Assembly (NCBI RefSeq): GCF_016735585.2
Contig: NZ_JAERSE020000001.1
Coordinates: 1,116,001-1,180,000, forward strand
DNA from: Chryseobacterium tagetis
GTDB lineage: Bacteria > Bacteroidota > Bacteroidia > Flavobacteriales > Weeksellaceae
Length of the DNA stretch: 64,000 nt
Direction: 5' to 3'
In this document: in pieces, positions 17,651 through 24,579 of the stretch
Position numbering within the stretch: position 1 is the stretch's first letter
Layout of the letters: each line of letters starts with the position of its first letter
Program-made: the position numbers and the translations under genes
The notes under the pieces: model-generated
Database searches by the model: none
Told to the model about the DNA's origin: nothing
The model's input: only the letters and a program-made list of their open reading frames with translations

Positions 17651-17686
17651 TCTATATCACTAACAAATTAGTTATACAAATATAGA
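17651..17686 (-). promoter_or_regulatory. blaI promoter with nested operator palindrome
   Basis: The core ACTAACAAATTAGT (17659-17672) has perfect 5-bp arms, and outer arms TCTATAT (17651-17657) and ATATAGA (17680-17686) extend the dyad. A minus-strand -7 box TATATTTG lies at 17677-17684, within the outer arm, so a bound dimer would cover the promoter and start site. This fits BlaI autorepression; binding is inferred. Confidence 0.5.
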
Positions 17687-17943
17687 ATTAAATTCTTTTT
17701 CAACAACTATTTTTTTAGTGATAAAAGAAAATTAAATTATATCAAACTGAAAATCAATTAAATAAATTTAAATACAACTCAATATTTTTATTAAAAACAA
17801 ATATCCTGATATATTTAATCTTCACAAAAAATGCTTTATTACACTAAAAATTCTTAAAACATGTTAAATTTTATTAAATAAAATTAAAATGAAGTTGTAT
17901 AAAGTGAGAAAATATATTTATTTTAGTGCCTTAAAAATTTCTC
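17687..17943. other. A/T-rich divergent gap
   Basis: A gap of about 257 bases between the blaI promoter and the next plus-strand gene. It is extremely A/T-rich and must hold the plus-strand promoter, but I see no convincing -7 box, palindrome or ORF in it. Confidence 0.4.
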
Positions 17944-18522
17944 ATGAAAAGATATAATTTATTGATTGTACTATTACTACTTGCTTTTAATTTAGCGACT
18001 GCACAAAAAAATTCTCCTGCAGCAGACTTCAGCGCGATAGGAGAAGCTAAAACAAAAATAGAAAACACGGTTCCTTTGGTTCTTGAGCACCTTAAGGTGA
18101 TTGCAGATAAAGAAGGAGACAACAGCATTTACACCAACGGAAAAACTGCATTAGGAAAAGAGTATGCAATTTTACAATCTGAATTCTGGTTATATAATGG
18201 GAATATGTCTAACTGTATTCTAAACAATTCTTCTAAAAAAGCGAAGAAATGTATGCAGTACCACACACAGTATTTAAGAAATACATTCATCAACTATAAC
18301 AACTACATCAGCTATATCACAAAGAAAAACGGATATATCGGAGTAGACAGTGATATTAAAAAGGATTTCACTCCTTCAGAAATCACTAAAAAGCTGGGTG
18401 ATGCTTATTATGTAGCAAGCGAAGCTTCACAAAGAATGAAAGGAACTCAGAGAAAAGAATTCCTTGAGCAACCAAAATCTGATGACTATAAGCTTAAACC
18501 TTATGCTGAAGTAGCACAATAA
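17944..18522 (+). CDS. Secreted protein of unknown function
   Basis: A 192-residue protein with a clear signal peptide (LLIVLLLLAFNLATAQ). I do not recognise a domain. The mature part is mostly helical and lysine-rich, with two cysteines about ten residues apart in SNCILNNSSKKAKKCMQY and a Tyr/Asn-rich patch (FINYNNYISYITKKNGY). It could be periplasmic or surface-exposed. It is a single-gene unit opposite blaI, closed by a strong terminator. Confidence 0.65.
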   Translation: MKRYNLLIVLLLLAFNLATAQKNSPAADFSAIGEAKTKIENTVPLVLEHLKVIADKEGDNSIYTNGKTALGKEYAILQSEFWLYNGNMSNCILNNSSKKAKKCMQYHTQYLRNTFINYNNYISYITKKNGYIGVDSDIKKDFTPSEITKKLGDAYYVASEASQRMKGTQRKEFLEQPKSDDYKLKPYAEVAQ

Positions 18523-18526
18523 TATA

Positions 18527-18558
18527 AAATCCCACTTTAAACGGTGGGATTTTTTTTA
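18527..18558 (+). terminator. Terminator after the unknown secreted protein gene
   Basis: AAAATCCCAC and GTGGGATTTT pair around a TTTAAACG loop, followed by further T residues. Confidence 0.85.
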
Positions 18559-18854
18559 TGTCTAACAGTTTTAAATTTCGCCCAAAAAAAGAGAACAACA
18601 ATTTTATAAACTTACACCCAAAATATTCCCCAAATACCAAACCAAGATAAAATTCTTATAAAAATTACGACTTTGTCTTTTCCTTGAAAAAAGATACAGT
18701 CTTTAAAAAATCTTTCATGTTGTTATATTTACAATCAAACTACCATTAATAAAAAATATATTAATTAAGGTTTTCCGTAACAATGAATAAAAATTAATTC
18801 TTATCCTTGTAGAAGATTGCAATCACACAAATAACTTAAAAAAATTAAAGTTTT
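18559..18854. other. A/T-rich gap without recognised content
   Basis: Nearly 300 bases between a terminator and the small secreted-peptide gene. No ORF, repeat or clear hairpin is seen. TATCCTTG near 18801 differs from the -7 consensus at one position and is a weak promoter candidate for the next gene. Confidence 0.4.
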
Positions 18855-19128
18855 ATGAAAAAAATTATTTTGTTAGCAGCTTTCGGAGTTGCTGGTTTAG
18901 TAAGTGCTAAAGACAACGAAAAAGTTGATAAGAAAACAGAAGTACCTAAAAAAAACTGAACAAAAAGCCGTAGTTAGAGAATGCGGAGTTGTTGTGACTT
19001 ACTGGGTAGGTGGTCAGGTTGTTGGAACTCAGCTTATCACCTCTGATCAGCCGGATTTAGAAAGTTGTCAGAACTTTCAAACAGGAGTTAAAGTAGCTTT
19101 GTGGGCTGCTGGTTACTGGTTAACTTAA
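18855..19128 (+). pseudogene. Small secreted protein gene split by a one-base shift
   Basis: The ATG at 18855 opens a signal peptide (KKIILLAAFGVAGLVSA) and a Lys-rich stretch, then hits TGA just after a run of eight A residues (18948-18955). The +1 frame continues without interruption to 19128, encoding VRECGVVVTYWVGG, SDQPDLESCQNFQTG and ending WAAGYWLT. With seven A residues the two halves join as a ~90-residue exported protein with two cysteines, most likely the ancestral form. The alternative start GTG 18904 gives no signal peptide. The cause may be a sequencing error in the homopolymer, a real mutation, or a phase-variable tract. The function is unknown. Confidence 0.7.
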
Positions 19129-19142
19129 TTCAATTAATAAAT

Positions 19143-19178
19143 AACCACTCTCAGCACACTCAGTTGAGAGTGGTTTTA
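19143..19178 (+). terminator. Terminator after the small secreted protein gene
   Basis: ACCACTCTCA and TGAGAGTGGT form a 10-bp stem followed by TTT. Confidence 0.8.
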
Positions 19179-19193
19179 CTATAAAAATATTTT

Positions 19194-19952
19194 ATGAAAA
19201 AGATAATTTTTTTTGCTTTACTTCTTATTTCAAGCTTTCTTTTCTCACAACAAATCCATATAAAATATCTTAGGGTTTTATCTTCTTTTGCTACTTCTCA
19301 CGAAGATCTCTATATTAGAAACAATCAAATACTATCCATTCAGGACTCGATTATTACACAAAATAAATTAACTGATTCATGGACTATGTCAGTTAATTTG
19401 GATAACGGACGAAAACCAATTAAACAATATTTCGTATCAGATATAAATAACGAATCAGAAAGAAATATCTTTTTCACTTCTAGTGTAGAAAGTAAGGAGT
19501 TCTTTATTTATGACAAAGTCCCAAAACCTGATTGGAAAATTGATGAAAAAGAAACAAAAAAAATTCTCGGTTACAATTGTATTAAAGCAACTGGCATATT
19601 CCGCGGATCAAAAGTTACGGCATACTTTACCAAAGAATTACCTTATTCAGCGGGACCATTTAAATTTTTTGGCCTACCTGGCTTAATTTTAGATATTAGA
19701 ACAGACAATAAAGATCACGACATTTGGAAGGCAGAATCGGTGGATATCAATGATAAAAGCGCGGTTGTTTTTAAACCGCAATTCCTAAATAAAGAAAAAT
19801 TAAGTTTAAAAGAATATGTCGAAGCTAAAGAAGCTCACATGAATAAAATATTTGCAAAGGTTACAGACAATTTGCCTAAAACTGACAGCAAAGTACAAGT
19901 AACCAATAATCAAAGGTTTACAGTTGAACAAAAATATGAATGGGAAAATTAA
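19194..19952 (+). CDS. GLPGLI family protein (copy 3)
   Basis: A 252-residue secreted protein: signal peptide with core IIFFALLLISSFLFSQ, then a beta-rich domain with the family motif GPFKFFGLPGLILDIR preceded by ATGIFRGSKVTAYFTKELP. It is shorter and more divergent than the pair at 11-13 kb and lies on the opposite strand about 6 kb away. Only 16 bases separate it from the preceding terminator, so its promoter is unclear; read-through from the small secreted-protein gene is possible. Function unknown. Confidence 0.82.
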   Translation: MKKIIFFALLLISSFLFSQQIHIKYLRVLSSFATSHEDLYIRNNQILSIQDSIITQNKLTDSWTMSVNLDNGRKPIKQYFVSDINNESERNIFFTSSVESKEFFIYDKVPKPDWKIDEKETKKILGYNCIKATGIFRGSKVTAYFTKELPYSAGPFKFFGLPGLILDIRTDNKDHDIWKAESVDINDKSAVVFKPQFLNKEKLSLKEYVEAKEAHMNKIFAKVTDNLPKTDSKVQVTNNQRFTVEQKYEWEN

Positions 19953-20024
19953 ATCCTTAAGCTCTCAAAACTTATATCTTTCAAAACAGACAATGGTACT
20001 TTGGAAATTTCAAAGTAAGATAAC

Positions 20025-20058
20025 AAAAAACGGTGTAACTTGTGTTACACCGTTTTTT
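20025..20058. terminator. Bidirectional terminator between GLPGLI 3 and tRNA-Met
   Basis: AAAAAACGGTGTAAC/GTTACACCGTTTTTT is a long perfect stem around TTGT. It has A and T tracts on its two sides and so serves both strands. Confidence 0.9.
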
Positions 20059-20065
20059 AATTTAG

Positions 20066-20138
<73 letters not shown>

Positions 20139-20227
20139 TTATTGTGTTGCAAATATACAACAATATTTTTAAATTCCTAATTTTTCTTTTAAATAAAGGA
20201 TTTTTATCAAAACTATTTTATTATTTG

Positions 20228-20235
20228 TATCTTTG
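20228..20235 (+). promoter_or_regulatory. -7 box 4 bases before the sua5 start codon
   Basis: TATCTTTG is an exact TAnnTTTG match and ends at 20235, only four bases before the ATG at 20240. The predicted transcript start falls at or within a few bases of the start codon, implying a leaderless or nearly leaderless mRNA. Confidence 0.6.
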
Positions 20236-20239
20236 TTAT

Positions 20240-20851
20240 ATGGCAAAAATACTAAGAATTTATCCGGAAAACCCACAGGAAAACCTTATTAATGAGGTGA
20301 TTAAAACCCTGAATAATGGCGGACTTATTATATATCCTTCCGATACAATTTATGCATTGGGCTGTAATATTTTTGACATCAAAGCCATGGAAAAACTGGC
20401 CCAACTGAAAAAAATCAAATTAGAAAAGGCCCAGTTCTCTATAATTTGTAATAATCTTAGCCATCTTTCAGACTTTACAAGACCTATTGATACTTCGGTA
20501 TTCAGGTTTTTAAAAAGCCACCTTCCCGGTCCGTTCACATTTATCCTGGAAGCGAATAAAAGTTTGCCTTTAGCTTATAAAGGACATAAAACAATCGGGA
20601 TTCGTGTTCCCGACCACTCTATTCCGCAGCTTATTGTTGAAAAACTAGGCCATCCTATTGCTTCAACTTCCATTAGAGATGATGATGAAATTATCGAATA
20701 TTCTACCGATCCCGAGCTTATTGCGGAAAAGTATGATCATTTGGTAGATATCGTCATCGATTCCGGATATGGGGATAATGTAGCTTCTACGATTGTGGAT
20801 CTTACTTCCGGGGAACCTGAACTTATTCGTCAAGGAAAAGGAATATTATAA
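20240..20851 (+). CDS. L-threonylcarbamoyladenylate synthase (Sua5/YciO/YrdC)
   Basis: A 203-residue cytosolic enzyme that makes threonylcarbamoyl-AMP from Thr, bicarbonate and ATP for the t6A37 modification of ANN-decoding tRNAs. The YrdC-type domain is complete: NGGLIIYPSDTIYALGCN at the N-terminus, KAQFSIICNNLSHL, HLPGPFTFILEA, GIRVPDH, and ASTIVDLTSGEPELIRQGKG at the end. An ORF extends 96 bases further upstream, but that part is low-complexity and crosses the -7 box, so the ATG at 20240 is taken. The Sua5 C-terminal domain is absent, making it the short type. Confidence 0.9.
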   Translation: MAKILRIYPENPQENLINEVIKTLNNGGLIIYPSDTIYALGCNIFDIKAMEKLAQLKKIKLEKAQFSIICNNLSHLSDFTRPIDTSVFRFLKSHLPGPFTFILEANKSLPLAYKGHKTIGIRVPDHSIPQLIVEKLGHPIASTSIRDDDEIIEYSTDPELIAEKYDHLVDIVIDSGYGDNVASTIVDLTSGEPELIRQGKGIL

Positions 20852-20884
20852 ATTCCGGACTTATATTAAACTTCTATTTTTTTT

Positions 20885-21643
20885 ATGAAAATAATAACAT
20901 CTCCTGCAAAACTAATGAACGTGGAGAACTCAACCGATCTGTTGAGAAGCACTACTCCAAAATTCATTGAGGAAGCAGCATTTATACACTCTTATTTAAA
21001 ACAAAAATCTCCAAAATATCTTTCTGAACTGATGGAGATTTCTCCTAAACTGGCAGATGAAAACTGGGAAAGAAACCAAAAATGGAAAGCAAAACCGGCT
21101 GCCAAAGAATCTGCTCCTGCAATGTATGCTTTTACAGGTGAAGTGTACAGAGGATTAGACGCAAAAACGCTAGACAAAGATGCTGTAGACTATTTACAGA
21201 AAAACTACAGAATACTTTCCGGTTTATATGGACTTCTAAAGCCTTCTGATAAAGTAATGCTTTACAGGCTTGAAATGGGTCGTCCTTTTGAGTTCGATCA
21301 ATATAAAAACCTGTATGAGTTCTGGAAAGAAAAAGTGACAGAGCTGCTGAATACGGAAATGAAAAAGAATGAAGTTCTCCTTCACTTATGCAGCAACGAA
21401 TACGGAAAAGTAATTGACCGAAAGAAGTTGAACCATAAAGTCATCGATTTTGATTTCTACGAATTAAAAGATGGAAAACTTAAAACTATTGTTGTTTATA
21501 CAAAACACGCAAGAGGTTTGGTGGTAAGATTCTGTGCTGAAACCAATGCTAAAACATTAGATGATGTAAAAGCATTCAACTATGAGGGCTACAGAATTGA
21601 TGAAGAAAAATCGACGGATACCAACCTTGTTTTCACAAGATAG
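20885..21643 (+). CDS. yaaA: YaaA family protein (UPF0246)
   Basis: A 252-residue cytosolic protein of the YaaA/DUF328 family. The N-terminus MKIITSPAKLM is diagnostic; PAMYAFTGEVYRGLDAKTL and YRILSGLYGLLKPSDKVMLYRLEMG follow at the usual places, and the C-terminal part has YTKHARGLVVRFCAE. In E. coli YaaA limits free iron during peroxide stress and the fold binds DNA; the reaction, if any, is unclear. It follows the sua5-like gene by 33 bases, and its stop codon abuts the prmC start, so the three are probably co-transcribed. Confidence 0.9.
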   Translation: MKIITSPAKLMNVENSTDLLRSTTPKFIEEAAFIHSYLKQKSPKYLSELMEISPKLADENWERNQKWKAKPAAKESAPAMYAFTGEVYRGLDAKTLDKDAVDYLQKNYRILSGLYGLLKPSDKVMLYRLEMGRPFEFDQYKNLYEFWKEKVTELLNTEMKKNEVLLHLCSNEYGKVIDRKKLNHKVIDFDFYELKDGKLKTIVVYTKHARGLVVRFCAETNAKTLDDVKAFNYEGYRIDEEKSTDTNLVFTR

Positions 21644-22552
21644 ATGACAATTTTAGAATTTAAAAGACATTTTAAAAGAGAGCTTTCTGAACTTTATACG
21701 GAATCTGAAAGCGCTTTTTTATCTGCTGTTTTTGTTCAGAAGATCGTAGGTTTTGACAGCTTTCATCAAAGAAGATTTTCTGATCAGGAATTACTGATTC
21801 AGGATGAAGAAAATCTTTTGCAGATTATTTCAGAATTAAAAACCAGCAGACCTTATCAACAGATTTTAGGAGAAACAGAATTCTATGGGATGAAGTTTTT
21901 CGTGAACGAACATGTTCTGATTCCAAGGCCTGAAACGGAAGAATTACTGGAATTTGCCATTCATAAAATACATGAAGCCATTGTTATTCTGAATGCAGCG
22001 GAGCAAAATGAAGAATCTCGAGATTCCTCGTTCCTCGGAATGACAAAAAGAACGCTAAAGATTCTGGATATCGGAACTGGAAGCGGAATCATTCCTTTGG
22101 TCTTAAAAAAGCATTTTCCGGAAACAGAAGTTACTTCTATTGATTTTTCTGAAAAAGCTTTGGAAACGGCTAAAAAGAATGCAGACTTTCATCAACTTGC
22201 CATTACCTTTATTCATGCAGATTATCTGAATTTTGAATTGGAACAGAATTTTGATGTGATCATTTCAAATCCACCTTATATCGGAATTGAGGAAGAGCAT
22301 GAAATCGCTGATTCTGTTAAAGAATTTGAACCTAAAATGGCTCTTTTCTCCCCTACTTCCGACGCTTTGATCTTTTACCGGAAAATTGCAGAGGATGCAG
22401 AGAAATACCTTAATAACAATGGATTATTGTTTTTAGAAATTAATCAGAAACTAGGTCCTGAAACGTTAGAACTTTATGCTACAGATTTTTCAGAAGCTTT
22501 ATTAATAAAGGATTTATCTGAGAATGACCGTTTTATTTTTGGGAAAAAGTAA
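21644..22552 (+). CDS. prmC: Peptide chain release factor N5-glutamine methyltransferase
   Basis: A 302-residue SAM-dependent enzyme that methylates the Gln of the GGQ motif in release factors RF1 and RF2. The N-terminal helical domain is followed by YGMKFFVNEHVLIPRPETEELLE, the SAM-binding loop LDIGTGSGIIPL and the catalytic NPPY (in ISNPPYIGIEEE). It is about 25 residues longer than E. coli PrmC. The extra length lies between RPETEE and LDIGTGSG, where residues about 120-134 are encoded by an in-frame palindromic repeat remnant. The ATG immediately follows the yaaA stop codon. Confidence 0.92.
   Translation: MTILEFKRHFKRELSELYTESESAFLSAVFVQKIVGFDSFHQRRFSDQELLIQDEENLLQIISELKTSRPYQQILGETEFYGMKFFVNEHVLIPRPETEELLEFAIHKIHEAIVILNAAEQNEESRDSSFLGMTKRTLKILDIGTGSGIIPLVLKKHFPETEVTSIDFSEKALETAKKNADFHQLAITFIHADYLNFELEQNFDVIISNPPYIGIEEEHEIADSVKEFEPKMALFSPTSDALIFYRKIAEDAEKYLNNNGLLFLEINQKLGPETLELYATDFSEALLIKDLSENDRFIFGKK
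22013..22046. repeat. Palindromic repeat remnant in frame within prmC
   Basis: The perfect palindrome GAATCTCGAGATTC (22013-22026) is followed by CTCGTTCCTCGGAATGAC. The stretch from AGATTC to GAATGAC matches 20 of 24 bases of the reverse complement of the arm GTCATTCTGA...GAAGAATCT in the tandem array at 45241-45699. It encodes E-S-R-D-S-S-F-L-G-M-T within PrmC without breaking the frame. Confidence 0.6.
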
Positions 22553-22673
22553 TTTCCTTTTAAAAACCCCACATAATTTTATAAAGAATATCACTCACAT
22601 TTATATATCATAAGCTTATATTATAGATTAACTTAAAAACTATAAATTAATAACTTTTTAAACCAGAAACACA

Positions 22674-24140
22674 ATGAGAAAATCTATTGTTCTTTTATCT
22701 TTTCTTGCTTTTTCAGGCAAAATGTATTCTCAGAATATTTTTCCTGTCAAATTAGACAATTGCAAAACTGAAAAATTCTGTCTGGACTGTGGAGACATAA
22801 AGGCCGGGTACAATGAAGAAGAATTTCAAAAGATTAATGATAAACTTAATAAAACATTAAATCTAAAAGGTTTATCTGGTGCCATAAAATTTCAAGTATT
22901 AGTTGATTCTAAAGGTAAGGCATGTGTATTGAGCCATACTGATCAATCTAATAATTTAATCACTCAAAAAATAATAGAGGAGCTAAATAAGTTTAAGAAT
23001 TGGACACCTGCAATTACTGAAAACAAGAAGGAAGAGAAGAGTTCTATCAATATTATATTTATTGTTAAAGACAATGCAATAAAAGGGAATATTGAAAGAG
23101 TCGACATGAATGCTTTTAAAAAATCATTTGACAATCCAACAAAACCAGAAATCTTCAATAAAAATTATACGTATAAAAATGAGCATCTAAACGATTATAA
23201 AATTACTGTATGGAATTCTAAAAATTCTGATCTTCCTAATAATATGACCGATAACATTGCCATTGATAATGATGGAGTAATTTGGTTAACGGTTGATGAG
23301 GGATTAGTAAAGTTTGATGGTTTTAAATTTATAAATGCGGAACAAAACATTACAGACAAAGGAAAATTCTTCGGTTATTATGCAATAGCTTCAGATAATA
23401 GCAACAATAAGTGGGTATATGGTGGTAAGAATATTTACAGCTACAATGGGCAAAACTGGACTAAATATGATAAACAAACTATAGGAATTGACGGAGCTTA
23501 TGAGATTATAAATAACAAAAAAACCGATGAGGTATATTTTTGTTCGGATGAAGGCTTAACTATTTTCAAAAATGGGAAATGGACAAATCTTAACAAAGAT
23601 AAAATAAAAGAACTTCCAACAAACAGAGTTGCATTTGCAGCAAAAGACTCTAAAAACAGGTTATGGATTGGTACGTTTCAAGGGACTATTATGATCGACG
23701 AAAATGGAAAGGCTACCAGTTTTGAAAATTCAGACACTTTGCTGAATGGAAAATGTATAACTTCCATGGATGAGGATGAAAATGGCAACCTATATTTTAC
23801 ATTATATGAATTGAAAAGAGCTGATAAAGAAAAAGTAAATAATAATGAAGGAATTGCTATAAGATCAAATGATGGAACTTTTAAACAATTCACTACAGAT
23901 AATTCAGGAATGCCTTTTAATCATGCAAACTGTGTTGTATATGATAAAAAGGATAAAGTTATTTGGATTTCTACCGACAGAGCAGGTTTAGTTCGTTATG
24001 ATTTAAAGGGAAATTGGGAAAATTATCATAATGAAAATTCAGAAATTCCCACCTCTTATATCTCAACGATGAAAATGGATAATGATGGGAATTTATATTT
24101 AGCAACAAGACAAGGTTTGGTTAAAATTGAAAAAAAATAA
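22674..24140 (+). CDS. Secreted propeller protein with TonB-C-like N-terminal domain
   Basis: A 488-residue exported protein. A signal peptide (residues about 1-19, ending MYSQ) is followed by a domain (about 50-140) resembling the TonB C-terminal fold, with IKFQVLVDSKGKACVL and LNKFKNWTPAI. From about residue 180 come at least five blades of the two-component-regulator propeller type, such as DGVIWLTVDEGLVKFDG, NRLWIGTFQGTIMID, KVIWISTDRAGLVRYD and GNLYLATRQGLVKI. There is no kinase domain or second membrane helix, so it may be a periplasmic or surface binding protein. Its ligand is unknown. The same blade type forms the sensor of the kinase encoded at 34.4-37.3 kb. Confidence 0.72.
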   Translation: MRKSIVLLSFLAFSGKMYSQNIFPVKLDNCKTEKFCLDCGDIKAGYNEEEFQKINDKLNKTLNLKGLSGAIKFQVLVDSKGKACVLSHTDQSNNLITQKIIEELNKFKNWTPAITENKKEEKSSINIIFIVKDNAIKGNIERVDMNAFKKSFDNPTKPEIFNKNYTYKNEHLNDYKITVWNSKNSDLPNNMTDNIAIDNDGVIWLTVDEGLVKFDGFKFINAEQNITDKGKFFGYYAIASDNSNNKWVYGGKNIYSYNGQNWTKYDKQTIGIDGAYEIINNKKTDEVYFCSDEGLTIFKNGKWTNLNKDKIKELPTNRVAFAAKDSKNRLWIGTFQGTIMIDENGKATSFENSDTLLNGKCITSMDEDENGNLYFTLYELKRADKEKVNNNEGIAIRSNDGTFKQFTTDNSGMPFNHANCVVYDKKDKVIWISTDRAGLVRYDLKGNWENYHNENSEIPTSYISTMKMDNDGNLYLATRQGLVKIEKK

Positions 24141-24306
24141 CGGAAATAATTTCTGAACAAGTAACTATCAATGGATACAGGATATATTAGATATTTTAGC
24201 TAATATTTCTTTGTAAAAAATAGAGAAGAAGCTTGAAATTAAATAAAAAGAGCAATTTTTTTGCTGCTGTTCACATGCATAAATTTTATTTTTCAGTACA
24301 CAAATA

Positions 24307-24334
24307 TGCAATTCAAAAATGAATTGCATTTTTT
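24307..24334 (+). terminator. Hairpin with T tract downstream of the propeller gene
   Basis: TGCAATTCA/TGAATTGCA is a perfect 9-bp stem around AAAA followed by TTTTTT. It is about 165 bases past the propeller gene, so it may instead end a small untranslated transcript. Confidence 0.55.
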
Positions 24335-24362
24335 CTGCCTGCAAGTGATTTTCATTTTTTTG

Positions 24363-24402
24363 AATCCTGTTTTGTGAACATAATTTTTCAAAAAACAGGA
24401 TT
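24363..24402. other. Long hairpin in the gap before the pectate lyase gene
   Basis: AATCCTGTTTT and AAAACAGGATT form perfect 11-bp arms, and the inner GTGAA/TTTTTCA can partly extend the stem. No T tract follows on the plus strand. Function unknown; it lies 110 bases before the pectate lyase promoter. Confidence 0.5.
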
Positions 24403-24513
24403 CTACGATTAAAAAATTCACAACATAGTTATTAAAAACATCCATAAACAGACACATTATTAACAATTTTATAAGAATTTTCACAACAAAATGATTTATA
24501 TTTATAATTTATA

Positions 24514-24521
24514 TATATTTG
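24514..24521 (+). promoter_or_regulatory. -7 box of the pectate lyase gene
   Basis: TATATTTG is an exact TAnnTTTG match, 58 bases before the ATG at 24580 and 2 bases before an operator-like palindrome. Confidence 0.6.
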
Positions 24522-24523
24522 TA

Positions 24524-24537
24524 TGTAATCGATTACA
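24524..24537 (+). promoter_or_regulatory. LacI/GalR-type operator palindrome at the pectate lyase promoter
   Basis: TGTAATCGATTACA is a perfect 14-bp palindrome with the central CG step typical of LacI-family operators. It overlaps the expected transcription start of the pectate lyase gene, so a bound repressor would block it; sugar-released repression is the natural guess. No LacI-family gene lies nearby. Confidence 0.55.
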
Positions 24538-24579
24538 TTTTATCAATTAAAAATTAAAACCGAACAATAACTATCAATC

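Noticed and set aside
20144-20239. Upstream extension of the threonylcarbamoyl-AMP synthase frame
   Set aside because: The stretch is low-complexity and crosses a perfect -7 box at 20228-20235; the family begins at the ATG at 20240.
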